Source: Bathymodiolus brooksi | Lineage: Eukaryota > Mollusca > Bivalvia > Mytilida > Modiolidae | Direction of reading: 5' to 3' | Assembly (NCBI GenBank): GCA_963680875.1 | Contig: OY804585.1 | Location: 41,895,414-41,959,413, forward strand | DNA: 64,000 nucleotides | Part shown: in pieces, positions 26,040 to 40,834 of the stretch | Layout of the letters: every line of letters starts with the position of its first letter | Position numbering within the stretch: position 1 is the stretch's first letter | The notes under the pieces: model-generated | The model's input: only the letters and a program-made list of their open reading frames with translations | What the model was told of the DNA's origin: nothing | Database searches by the model: none | Position numbers and translations under genes: made by a program

Positions 26040-29000
26040 GTTATAGTATATAGTATCTGTTATAGATAAACTAGATAATAGATAAACCTGTTGTATTATA
26101 TAGTATCTGTGATAGAAAAACTAGATAATAGATAAACTTGTTCTATTATATATTGTTGTATTGTATAGTATCTGTGATAGATAAACTAAATAATAGATAA
26201 ACCTGTTGTTGTATTATATATTATCTGTGATAGATAAACTAGATAATAGATAACCTTGTTATATTATATATTGTTGTATTGTATAGTATCAGTGATAGGT
26301 AAACTAGATAATAGATAAACCTGTTGTATTATATAGTATCTGTGATAGATAAACTGAATAATAGATAAACTTGTTGTATTATATAGTATCTGTGATAGAT
26401 AAACTAGATAATAGATAAACTTGTTGTATTATATAGTATCTGTGATAGATAAACTTGTCATATTATGTATTGTTGTATTGTATAGTATCTGTGATAGATA
26501 AACTAGATAATATATAAACTTGTTGTATTATATAGTATCTGTGATAGATAAACTAGATAATAGATAAACTTGTTGTATTATATAGTATATGTGATAGATA
26601 AACTAGATAATAGATAAAGTTGTTGTATTGTATAGTATCTGTGATAGATAAACTAGATAATAGATAAACCTGCTGTATCATATAGTATCTGTGATAGATA
26701 ATCTAGATAATAGATAAACTTGTTGTATTATATAGTATCTGTGATAGATAAACTAGATAATAGATAAACTTGTTGTACTATATAGTATCTGTGATAGATA
26801 AACTAGATAATAGATAATCTTGTTGTATTATATAGTATCTGTAATAGATAAACTAGATAATAGATAAACTTGTTGTATTATATAGTATCTGTGATAGATA
26901 AACTAGATAATAGATAAACTTGTTGTATTACATAGTATCTGTGATAGATAAACTAGATAATAGATAAACTTGTTGTATTATATAGTATCTGTGATAGCTA
27001 GACTAGATAATAGATAAAATTGTTGTATTATATAGTATCTGTGATAGATATACTAGATAATAGATAAACTTGTTGTATTATATATTATCTGTGATAGATA
27101 AACTAGATACTAGATAACCTTGTTATATTATATATTGTTGTATTGTATAGTATCCGTGATAGGTAAACTAGATAATAGATAAACCTGTTGTATTATATAG
27201 TATCTGTGATAGATAAACTGCATAATAGATAAACTTGTTGTATTATATAGTATCTGTGATAGATAAACTAGATAATAGATAAACCTGCTGTATCATATAG
27301 TATCTGTGATAGATAAACTAGATAATAGATAAACTTGTTGTATTATATAGTATCTGTGATAGATAAACTAGATAATAGATAAACCTGCTGTATCATATAG
27401 TATCTGTGATAGATAAACTAGATAATAGATAAACTTGTTGTATTATATAGTATCTGTGATAGATAAACTAGATAATAGATAAGCTTGTTGTACTATATAG
27501 TATCTGTGATAGATAAACTACATAATAGATAATCTTGTTGTATTATATAGTATCTGTGATAGATAAACTAGATAATAGATAAACTTGTTGTATTATATAG
27601 TATCTGTGATAGCTAGACTAGATAATAGATAAACCTGTTATATTATATAGTATCTGTGATAGATAAACTAGATAATAGATAAACTTGTTATATTATATAT
27701 TGTTGTATTGTATAGTATCCGTGATAGGTAAACTAGATAATAGATAAACATGTTGTATTATATAGTATCTGTGATAGATAAACTGAATAATAGATAAACT
27801 TGTTGTATTATATAGTATCTGTGATAGATAAACTAGATAATAGATAAACTTGTTGTATTATATAGTATCTGTGATAGCTAGACTAGATAATAGATAAAGT
27901 TGTTGTATTATATAGTATCTGTGATAGATAAACTAGATAATAGATAAACTTGTTGTATTATATATTATCTGTGATAGATAAACTAGATAATAGATAACCT
28001 TGTTATATTATATATTGTTGTATTGTATAGTATCCGTGATAGGTAAACTAGATAATAGATAAACCTGTTGTATTATATAGTATCTGTGATAGATAAACTG
28101 AATAATATATAAACTTGTTGTATTATATAGTATCTGTGATAGATAAACTAGATAATAGATAAACTTGTTGTATTATATAGTATCTGTGATAGATAAACTT
28201 GTCATATTATGTATTGTAGTATTGTATAGTATCTGTGATAGATAAACTAGATAATATATAAACTTGTTGTATTATATAGTATCTGTGATAGATAAACTAG
28301 ATAATAGATAAACTTGTTGTATTATATAGTATATGTGATAGATAAACTAGATAATAGATAAAGTTGTTGTATTGTATAGTATCTGTGATAGATAAACTAG
28401 ATAATAGATAAACCTGCTGTATCATATAGTATCTGTGATAGATAAACTAGATAATAGATAAACTTGTTGTATTATATAGTATCTGTGATAGATAAACTAG
28501 ATAATAGATACACTTGTTGTACTATATAGTATCTGTGATAGATAAACTAGATAATAGATAATCTTGTTGTATTATATAGTATCTGTAATAGATAAACTAG
28601 ATAATAGATAAACTTGTTGTATTATATAGTATCTGTGATAGATAAACTAGATAATAGATAAACTTGTTGTATTACATAGTATCTGTGATAGATAAACTAG
28701 ATAATAGATAAACTTGTTGTATTATATAGTATCTGTGATAGCTAGACTAGATAATAGATAAAATTGTTGTATTATATAGTATCTGTGATAGATATACTAG
28801 ATAATAGATAAACTTGTTGTATTATATATTATCTGTGATAGATAAACTAGATACTAGATAACCTTGTTATATTATATATTGTTGTATTGTATAGTATCCG
28901 TGATAGGTAAACTAGATAATAGATAAACCTGTTGTATTATATAGTATCTGTGATAGATAAACTGCATAATAGATAAACTTGTTGTATTATATAGTATCTG

Positions 29001-30200
29001 TGATAGATAAACTAGATAATAGATAAACCTGCTGTATCATATAGTATCTGTGATAGATAAACTAGATAATAGATAAACTTGTTGTATTATATAGTATCTG
29101 TGATAGATAAACTAGATAATAGATAAACCTGCTGTATCATATAGTATCTGTGATAGATAAACTAGATAATAGATAAACTTGTTGTATTATATAGTATCTG
29201 TGATAGATAAACTAGATAATAGATAAGCTTGTTGTACTATATAGTATCTGTGATAGATAAACTACATAATAGATAATCTTGTTGTATTATATAGTATCTG
29301 TGATAGATAAACTAGATAATAGATAAACTTGTTGTATTATATAGTATCTGTGATAGCTAGACTAGATAATAGATAAACCTGTTATATTATATAGTATCTG
29401 TGATAGATAAACTAGATAATAGATAAACTTGTTATATTATATATTGTTGTATTGTATAGTATCCGTGATAGGTAAACTAGATAATAGATAAACATGTTGT
29501 ATTATATAGTATCTGTGATAGATAAACTGAATAATAGATAAACTTGTTGTATTATATAGTATCTGTGATAGATAAACTAGATAATAGATAAACTTGTTGT
29601 ATTATATAGTATCTGTGATAGCTAGACTAGATAATAGATAAAGTTGTTGTATTATATAGTATCTGTGATAGATAAACTAGATAATAGATAAACTTGTTGT
29701 ATTATATATTATCTGTGATAGATAAACTAGATAATAGATAACCTTGTTATATTATATATTGTTGTATTGTATAGTATCCGTGATAGGTAAACTAGATAAT
29801 AGATAAACCTGTTGTATTATATAGTATCTGTGATAGATAAACTGAATAATATATAAACTTGTTGTATTATATAGTATCTGTGATAGATAAACTAGATAAT
29901 AGATAAACTTGTTGTATTATATAGTATCTGTGATAGATAAACTTGTCATATTATGTATTGTAGTATTGTATAGTATCTGTGATAGATAAACTAGATAATA
30001 TATAAACTTGTTGTATTATATAGTATCTGTGATAGATAAACTAGATAATAGATAAACTTGTTGTATTATATAGTATATGTGATAGATAAACTAGATAATA
30101 GATAAAGTTGTTGTATTGTATAGTATCTGTGATAGATAAACTAGATAATAGATAAACCTGCTGTATCATATAGTATCTGTGATAGATAAACTATATAATA
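26040..30200 (+). repeat. Third and shortened fourth copies of the 2,576-bp family
   Basis: From 26,040 the unit repeats (tgcat at 27,220, aaacatg near 27,747, attgtag at 28,213). The next tgcat is at 28,964, only 1,744 bp on, and aaacatg and attgtag also shift by 1,744. The shortened copy lacks 832 bp containing the N, P65, Q53, cagtg-L65 and R49 run. A private gataatctag at about 26,697 marks the third copy. 28,505 and 30,249 share agatacacttg. Confidence 0.84.
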
Positions 30201-33200
30201 GATAAACTTGTTGTATTATATAGTATCTGTGATAGATAAACTAGATAATAGATACACTTGTTGTACTATATAGTATCTGTGATAGATAAACTAGATAATA
30301 GATAATCTTGTTGTATTATATAGTATCTGTGATAGATAAACTAGATAATAGATAAACTTGTTGTATTATATAGTATCTGTGATAGATAAACTAGATAATA
30401 GATAAACTTGTTGTATTACATAGTATCTGTGATAGATAAACTAGATAATAGATAAACTTGTTGTATTATATAGTATCTGTGATAGCTAGACTAGATAATA
30501 GATAAAATTGTTGTATTATATAGTATCTGTGATAGATATACTAGATAATAGATAAACTTGTTGTATTATATATTATCTGTGATAGATAAACTAGATAATA
30601 GATAACCTTGTTATATTATATATTGTTGTATTGAATAGTATCCGTGATAGGTAAACTAGATAATAGATAAACCTGTTGTATTATATAGTATCTGTGATAG
30701 ATAAACTAGATAATAGATAAACTTGTTGTATTATATAGTATCTGTGATAGATAAACTTGTCATATTATGTATTGTTGTATTGTATAGTATCTGTGATAGA
30801 TAAACTAGATAATAGATAATCTTGTTGTATTATATAGTATCTGTGATAGATAAACTAGATAATAGATAAACTTGTTGTACTATATAGTATCTGTGATAGA
30901 TAAACTACATAATAGATAATCTTGTTGTATTATATAGTATCTGTGATAGATAAACTAGATAATAGATAAACTTGTTGTATTATATAGTATCTGTGATAGA
31001 TAAACTAGATAATAGATAAACTTGTTGTATTACATAGTATCTGTGATAGATAAACTAGATAATAGATAAACCTGTTATATTGTATAGTATCTGTGATAGA
31101 TAAACTAGATAATAGATAAAGTTGTTGCATTGTATAGTATCTGTGATAGATAAACTAGATAATATATAAACTTGTTGTATTATATAGTATCTGTGATAGA
31201 TAAACTAGATAATAGATAAACTTGTTATATTATATAGTATCTGTTATAGATAAACTAGATAATAGATAAACCTGTTGTATTATATAGTATCTGTGATAGA
31301 AAAACTAGATAATAGATAAACTTGTTCTATTATATATTGTTGTATTGTATAGTATCTGTGATAGATAAACTAAATAATAGATAAAACTGTTGTTGTATTA
31401 TATATTATCTGTGATAGATAAACTAGATAATAGATAACCTTGTTATATTATATATTGTTGTATTGTATAGTATCCGTGATAGGTAAACTAGATAATAGAT
31501 AAACCTGTTGTATTATATAGTATCTGTGATAGATAAACTGAATAATAGATAAACTTGTTGTATTATATAGTATCTGTGATAGATAAACTAGATAATAGAT
31601 AAACTTGTTGTATTATATAGTATCTGTGATAGATAAACTTGTCATATTATGTATTGTTGTATTGTATAGTATCTGTGATAGATAAACTAGATAATATATA
31701 AACTTGTTGTATTATATAGTATCTGTGATAGATAAACTAGATAATAGATAAACTTGTTGTATTATATAGTATATGTGATAGATAAACTAGATAATAGATA
31801 AAGTTGTTGTATTGTATAGTATCTGTGATAGATAAACTAGATAATAGATAAACCTGCTGTATCATATAGTATCTGTGATAGATAAACTAGATAATAGATA
31901 AACTTGTTGTATTATATAGTATCTGTGATAGATAAACTAGATAATAGATAAACCTGCTGTATCATATAGTATCTGTGATAGATAAACTAGATAATAGATA
32001 AACTTGTTGTATTATATAGTATCTGTGATAGATAAACTAGATAATAGATAAACTTGTTGTACTATATAGTATCTGTGATAGATAAACTAGATAATAGATA
32101 ATCTTGTTGTATTATATAGTATCTGTAATAGATAAACTAGATAATAGATAAACTTGTTGTATTATATAGTATCTGTGATAGATAAACTAGATAATAGATA
32201 AACTTGTTGTATTACATAGTATCTGTGATAGATAAACTAGATAATAGATAAACTTGTTGTATTATATAGTATCTGTGATAGCTAGACTAGATAATAGATA
32301 AAATTGTTGTATTATATAGTATCTGTGATAGATCTACTAGATAATAGATAAACTTGTTGTATTATATATTATCTGTGATAGATAAACTAGATACTAGATA
32401 ACCTTGTTATATTATATATTGTTGTATTGTATAGTATCCGTGATAGGTAAACTAGATAATAGATAAACCTGTTGTATTATATAGTATCTGTGATAGATAA
32501 ACTGAATAATAGATAAACTTGTTGTATTATATAGTATCTGTGATAGATAAACTAGATAATAGATAAACCTGCTGTATCATATAGTATCTGTGATAGATAA
32601 ACTAGATAATAGATAAATTTGTTGTATTATATAGTATCTGTGATAGATAAACTAGATAATAGATAAACCTGCTTTATCATATAGTATCTGTGATAGATAA
32701 ACTAGATAATAGATAAACTTGTTGTATTATATAGTATCTATGATAGATAAACTAGATAATAGATAATCTTGTTGTACTATATAGTATCTGTGATAGATAA
32801 ACTACATAATAGATAATCTTGTTGTATTATATAGTATCTGTGATAGATAAACTAGATAATAGATAAACTTGTTGTATTATATAGTATCTGTGATAGATAA
32901 ACTAGATAATAGATAAACTTGTTGTATTACATAGTATCTGTGATAGATAAACTAGATAATAGATAAACCTGTTATATTGTATAGTATCTGTGATAGATAA
33001 ACTAGATAATAGATAAAGTTGTTGCATTGTATAGTATCTGTGATAGATAAACTAGATAATAGATAAACCTGCTGTATCATATAGTATCTGTGATAGATAA
33101 ACTAGATAATAGATAAACTTGTTGTATTATATAGTATCTGTGATAGATAAACTAGATAATAGATAAACTTGTTGTACTATATAGTATCTGTGATAGATAA

Positions 33201-34908
33201 ACTACATAATAGATAATCTTGTTGTATTATATAGTATCTGTGATAGATAAACTAGATAATAGATAAACTTGTTGTATTATATAGTATCTGTGATAGATAA
33301 ACTAGATAATAGATAAACTTGTTGTATTACATAGTATCTGTGATAGATGAACTAGATAATAGATAAACCTGTTATATTGTATAGTATCTGTGATAGATAA
33401 ACTAGATAATAGATAAAGTTGTTGCATTGTATAGTATATGTGATAGATAAACTAGATAATATATAAACCTGTTGTATTATATAGTATCTGTGATAGATAA
33501 ACTAGATAATAGATAAACTTGTTATATTATATAGTATCTGTTATAGATAAACTAGATAATAGATAAACCTGTTGTATTATATAGTATCTGTGATAGATAA
33601 ACTAGATAATAGATAAACTTGTTCTATTATATATTGTTGTATTGTATAGTATCTGTGATAGATAAACTAAATAATAGATAAACCTGTTGTATTATATAGT
33701 ATCTGTGATAGATAAACTAGATAATAGATAAACTTGTTGTATTATATAGTATCTGTGATAGATAAACTAGATAATATATAAACTTGTTATATTATATATT
33801 GTTGTATTGTATAGTATCCGTGATAGGTAAACTAGATAATAGATAAACCTGTTGTATTATATAGTATCTGTGATAGATAAACTGAATAATAGATAAACTT
33901 GTTGTATTATATAGTATCTGTAATAGATAAACTAGATAATAGATAAACTTGTTGTATTATATAGTATCTGTGATAGCTAGACTAGATAATAGATAAACTT
34001 GTTATATTATATATTGTTGTATTGTATAGTATCCGTGATAGGTAAACTAGATAATAGATAAACCTGTTGTATTATATAGTATCTGTGATAGATAAACTGA
34101 ATAATAGATAAACTTGTTGTATTATATAGTATCTGTGATAGCTAGACTAGATAATAGATAAACCTGTTATATTATATAGTATCTGTGATAGATAAACTAG
34201 ATAATAGATAAACTTGTTGTATTATATATTATCTGTGATAGATAAACTAGATAATAGATAAACTTGTTATATTATATATTGTTGTATTGTATAGTATACG
34301 TGATAGGTAAACTAGATAATAGATAAACCTGTTGTATTATATAGTATCTGTGATAGATAAACTGAATAATAGATAAACCTGTTGTATTATATAGTATCTG
34401 TGATAGATAAACTGAATAATAGATAAACTTGTTGTATTATATAGTATCTGTGATAGATAAACTAGATAATAGATAAACTTGTTGTATTATATAGTATCTG
34501 TGATAGCTAGACTAGATAATAGATAAACTTGTTATATTATATATTGTTGTATTGTATAGTATCCGTGATAGGTAAACTAGATAATAGATAAACCTGTTGT
34601 ATTATATAGTATCTGTGATAGATAAACTGAATAATAGATAAACTTGTTGTATTATATAGTATCTGTGATAGATAAACTAGATAATAGATAAACTTGTTGT
34701 ATTATATAGTATCTGTGATAGCTAGACTAGATAATAAATAAACCTGTTATATCATATAGTATCTGTGATAGATAAACTAGATAATAGATAAACTTGTTAT
34801 ATTATATATTGTTGTATTGTATAGTATCCGTGATAGGTAAACTAGATAATAGATAAACATGTTGTATTATATAGTATCTGTGATAGATAAACTGAATAAT
34901 AGATAAAC
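30201..34908 (+). repeat. Mosaic block of the same monomers
   Basis: I could not fit this stretch to one period. It joins an R49-H-I run (30,756-31,100), an N-P65-Q53 run (31,220-31,440), a type G run repeated several times (31,850-33,080), a second H-I-tetramer run (33,165-33,470) and, from about 33,780 to 34,900, left-block-style L65 cassettes. Private variants are present, such as tgaatagtatcc (30,631), gatctac (32,331), cctgctttatc (32,670) and tatacgtg (34,297). It is consistent with several overlapping rearrangements. Confidence 0.72.
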
Positions 34909-37384
34909 TTGTTGTATTATATAGTATCTGTGATAGATAAACTAGATAATAGATAAACTTGTTGTATTATATAGTATCTGTGATAGCTAGACTAGATAAT
35001 AGTTAAAGTTGTTGTATTATATAGTATCTGTGATAGATAAACTAGATAATAGATAAACTTGTTGTATTATATATTATCTGTGATAGATAAACTAGATAAT
35101 AGATAACCTTGTTATATTATATATTGTTGTATTGTATAGTATCCGTGATAGGTAAACTAGATAATAGATAAACCTGTTGTATTATATAGTATCTGTGATA
35201 GATAAACTGAATAATAGATAAACTTGTTGTATTATATAGTATCTGTGATAGATAAACTAGATAATAGATAAACTTGTTGTATTATATAGTATCTGTGATA
35301 GATAAACTTGTCATATTATGTATTGTTGTATTGTATAGTATCTGTGATAGATGAACTAGATAATATATAAACTCGTTGTATTATATAGTATCTGTGATAG
35401 ATAAACTAGATAATAGATAAATTTGTTGTATTATATAGTATATGTGATAGATAAACTAGATAATAGATAAAGTTGTTGTATTGTATAGTATCTGTGATAG
35501 ATAAACTAGATAATAGATAAACCTGCTGTATCATATAGTATCTGTGATAGATAAACTAGATAATAGATAAACTTGTTGTATTATATAGTATCTGTGATAG
35601 ATAAACTAGATAATAGATAAACTTGTTGTACTATATAGTATCTGTGATAGATAAACTAGATAATAGATAATCTTGTTGTATTATATAGTATCTGTGATAG
35701 ATAAACTAGATAATAGATAAACTTGTTGTATTATATAGTATCTGTGATAGATAAACTAGATAATAGATAAACTTGTTGTATTACATAGTATCTGTGATAG
35801 ATAAACTAGATAATAGATAAACTTGTTGTATTATATAGTATCTGTGATAGCTAGACTAGATAATAGATAAAATTGTTGTATTATATAGTATCTGTGATAG
35901 ATATACTAGATAATAGATAAACTTGTTGTATTATATATTATCTGTGATAGATAAACTAGATAATAGATAACCTTGTTATATTATATATTGTTGTATTACA
36001 TAGTATCCGTGATAGGTAAACTAGATAATAGATAAACCTGTTGTATTATATAGTATCTGTGATAGATAAACTGAATAATAGATAAACTTGTTGTATTATA
36101 TAGTATCTGTGATAGATAAACTAGATAATAGATAAACTTGTTGTATTATATAGTATCTGTGATAGATAAACTAGATAATAGATAAACTTGTTGTATTATA
36201 TAGTATCTGTGATAGATAAACTTGTCATATTATGTTTTGTTGTATTGTATAGTATCTGTGATAGATAAACTAGATAATAGATAAACTTGTTGTATTATAT
36301 AGTATCTGTGATAGATAAACTAGATAATAGATAAACTTGTTGTACTATATAGTATCTGTAATAGATAAACTACATAATAGATAATCTTGTTGTATTATAT
36401 AGTATCTGTGATAGATAAACTAGATAATAGATAAACTTGTTGTATTATATAGTATCTGTGATAGATAAACTAGATAATAGATAAACTTGTTGTATTACAT
36501 AGTATCTGTGATAGATAAACTAGATAATAGATAAACCTGTTATATTGTATAGTATCTGTGATAGATAAACTAGATAATAGATAAAGTTGTTGCATTGTAT
36601 AGTATCTGTGATAGATAAACTAGATAATATATAAACTTGTTGTATTATATAGTATCTGTGATAGATAAACTAGATAATAGATAAACTTGTTATATTATAT
36701 AGTATCTGTTATAGATAAACTAGATAATAGATAAACCTGTTGTATTATATAGTATCTGTGATAGAAAAACTAGATAATAGATAAACTTGTTCTATTATAT
36801 ATTGTTGTATTGTATAGTATCTGTGATAGATAAACTAAATAATAGATAAACCTGTTGTTGTATTATATATTATCTGTGATAGATAAACTAGATAATAGAT
36901 AAACTTGTTATATTATATATTGTTGTATTGTATAGTATCCGTGATAGGTAAACTAGATAATAGATAAACCTGTTGTATTATATAGTATCTGTGATAGATA
37001 AACTGAATAATAGATAAACTTGTTGTATTATATAGTATCTGTGATAGATAAACTAGATAATAGATAAACTTGTTGTATTATATAGTATCTGTGATAGCTA
37101 GACTAGATAATAGATAAACCTGTTATATTATATAGTATCTGTGATAGATAAACTAGATAATAGATAAACTTGTTATATTATATATTGTTGTATTGTATAG
37201 TATCCGTGATAGGTAAACTAGATAATAGATAAACATGTTGTATTATATAGTATCTGTGATAGATAAACTGAATAATAGATAAACTTGTTGTATTATATAG
37301 TATCTGTGATAGATAAACTAGATAATAGATAAACTTGTTGTATTATATAGTATCTGTGATAGCTAGACTAGATAATAGATAAAG
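34909..37384 (+). repeat. 2,476-bp higher-order unit, copy 1
   Basis: Paired with 37,385 onward at offset 2,476. Shared markers are agttaaag (35,001/37,477), actcgttg (35,371/37,847), attacatagtatcc (35,995/38,471) and cttgtcatattatgttttg (36,221/38,697). The unit is 48 monomers (40x50, 5x65, 2x49, 1x53). Confidence 0.88.
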
Positions 37385-39926
37385 TTGTTGTATTATATAG
37401 TATCTGTGATAGATAAACTAGATAATAGATAAACTTGTTGTATTATATAGTATCTGTGATAGCTAGACTAGATAATAGTTAAAGTTGTTGTATTATATAG
37501 TATCTGTGATAGATAAACTAGATAATAGATAAACTTGTTGTATTATATATTATCTGTGATAGATAAACTAGATAATAGATAACCTTGTTATATTATATAT
37601 TGTTGTATTGTATAGTATCCGTGATAGGTAAACTAGATAATAGATAAACCTGTTGTATTATATAGTATCTGTGATAGATAAACTGAATAATAGATAAACT
37701 TGTTGTATTATATAGTATCTGTGATAGATAAACTAGATAATAGATAAACTTGTTGTATTATATAGTATCTGTGATAGATAAACTTGTCATATTATGTATT
37801 GTTGTATTGTATAGTATCTGTGATAGATGAACTAGATAATATATAAACTCGTTGTATTATATAGTATCTGTGATAGATAAACTAGATAATAGATAAATTT
37901 GTTGTATTATATAGTATATGTGATAGATAAACTAGATAATAGATAAAGTTGTTGTATTGTATAGTATCTGTGATAGATAAACTAGATAATAGATAAACCT
38001 GCTGTATCATATAGTATCTGTGATAGATAAACTAGATAATAGATAAACTTGTTGTATTATATAGTATCTGTGATAGATAAACTAGATAATAGATAAACTT
38101 GTTGTACTATATAGTATCTGTGATAGATAAACTAGATAATAGATAATCTTGTTGTATTATATAGTATCTGTGATAGATAAACTAGATAATAGATAAACTT
38201 GTTGTATTATATAGTATCTGTGATAGATAAACTAGATAATAGATAAACTTGTTGTATTACATAGTATCTGTGATAGATAAACTAGATAATAGATAAACTT
38301 GTTGTATTATATAGTATCTGTGATAGCTAGACTAGATAATAGATAAAATTGTTGTATTATATAGTATCTGTGATAGATATACTAGATAATAGATAAACTT
38401 GTTGTATTATATATTATCTGTGATAGATAAACTAGATAATAGATAACCTTGTTATATTATATATTGTTGTATTACATAGTATCCGTGATAGGTAAACTAG
38501 ATAATAGATAAACCTGTTGTATTATATAGTATCTGTGATAGATAAACTGAATAATAGATAAACTTGTTGTATTATATAGTATCTGTGATAGATAAACTAG
38601 ATAATAGATAAACTTGTTGTATTATATAGTATCTGTGATAGATAAACTAGATAATAGATAAACTTGTTGTATTATATAGTATCTGTGATAGATAAACTTG
38701 TCATATTATGTTTTGTTGTATTGTATAGTATCTGTGATAGATAAACTAGATAATAGATAAACTTGTTGTATTATATAGTATCTGTGATAGATAAACTAGA
38801 TAATAGATAAACTTGTTGTACTATATAGTATCTGTAATAGATAAACTACATAATAGATAATCTTGTTGTATTATATAGTATCTGTGATAGATAAACTAGA
38901 TAATAGATAAACTTGTTGTATTATATAGTATCTGTGATAGATAAACTAGATAATAGATAAACTTGTTGTATTACATAGTATCTGTGATAGATAAACTAGA
39001 TAATAGATAAACCTGTTATATTGTATAGTATCTGTGATAGATAAACTAGATAATAGATAAAGTTGTTGCATTGTATAGTATCTGTGATAGATAAACTAGA
39101 TAATATATAAACTTGTTGTATTATATAGTATCTGTGATAGATAAACTAGATAATAGATAAACTTGTTATATTATATAGTATCTGTTATAGATAAACTAGA
39201 TAATAGATAAACCTGTTGTATTATATAGTATCTGTGATAGAAAAACTAGATAATAGATAAACTTGTTCTATTATATATTGTTGTATTGTATAGTATCTGT
39301 GATAGATAAACTAAATAATAGATAAACCTGTTGTTGTATTATATATTATCTGTGATAGATAAACTAGATAATAGATAAACTTGTTATATTATATATTGTT
39401 GTATTGTATAGTATCCGTGATAGGTAAACTAGATAATAGATAAACCTGTTGTATTATATAGTATCTGTGATAGATAAACTGAATAATAGATAAACTTGTT
39501 GTATTATATAGTATCTGTGATAGATAAACTAGATAATAGATAAACTTGTTGTATTATATAGTATCTGTGATAGCTAGACTAGATAATAGATAAACCTGTT
39601 ATATTATATAGTATCTGTGATAGATAAACTAGATAATAGATAAACTTGTTATATTATATATTGTTGTATTGTATAGTATCCGTGATAGGTAAACTAGATA
39701 ATAGATAAACATGTTGTATTATATAGTATCTGTGATAGATAAACTGAATAATAGATAAACTTGTTGTATTATATAGTATCTGTGATAGATAAACTAGATA
39801 ATAGATAAACTTGTTGTATTATATAGTATCTGTGATAGCTAGACTAGATAATAGATAAAGTTGTTGTATTATATAGTATCTGTGATAGATAAACTAGATA
39901 ATAGATAAACTTGTTGTATTATATAT
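37385..39926 (+). repeat. 2,476-bp higher-order unit, copy 2
   Basis: Tandem copy of the preceding unit. Identity ends near 39,926, where tatattatctg replaces the tatagtatctg seen at the matching place in copy 1. The junction at about 37,384 follows an aaagttg monomer. Confidence 0.86.
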
Positions 39927-40834
39927 TATCTGTGATAGATAAACTAGATAATAGATAACCTTGTTATATTATATATTGTTGTATTGTATAGTATCCGTGA
40001 TAGGTAAACTAGATAATAGATAAACCTGTTGTATTATATAGTATCTGTGATAGATAAACTGAATAATAGATAAACTTGTTGTATTATATAGTATCTGTGA
40101 TAGATAAACTAGATAATAGATAAACTTGTTGTATTATATAGTATCTGTGATAGATAAACTAGATAATAGATAAACTTGTTGTATTATATAGTATCTGTGA
40201 TAGATAAACTTGTCATATTATGTATTGTTGTATTGTATAGTATCTGTGATAGATAAACTAGATAATAGATAAACTTGTTGTATTATATAGTATTTGTGAT
40301 AGATAAACTAGATAATAGATAAACTTGTTGTACTATATATTATCTGTGATAGATAAACTAGATAATAGATAACCTTGTTATATTATATATTGTTGTATTG
40401 TATAGTATCCGTGATAGGTAAACTAGATAATAGATAAACCTGTTGTATTATATAGTATCTGTGATAGATAAACTGAATAATAGATAAACTTGTTGTATTA
40501 TATAGTATCTGTGATAGATAAACTAGATAATAGATAAACTTGTTGTATTATATAGTATCTGTGATAGATAAACTAGATAATAGATAAACTTGTTGTATTA
40601 CATAGTATCTGTGATAGATAAACTAGATAATAGATAAACCTGTTATATTGTATAGTATCTGTGATAGATAAACTAGATAATAGATAAAGTTGTTGCATTG
40701 TATAGTATCTGTGATAGATAAACTAGATAATATATAAACTTGTTGTATTATATAGTATCTGTGATAGATAAACTAGATAATAGATAAACTTGTTATATTA
40801 TATAGTATCTGTAATAGATAAACTAGATAATAGA
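39927..40834 (+). repeat. Linking block
   Basis: Contains an L65 cassette, an R49 (about 40,208), a private tatttgtg (about 40,291), a gtactatatattatctg hybrid of types H and K (40,332), another L65 cassette and the ttacatag tetramer. No single period fits. Confidence 0.65.
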
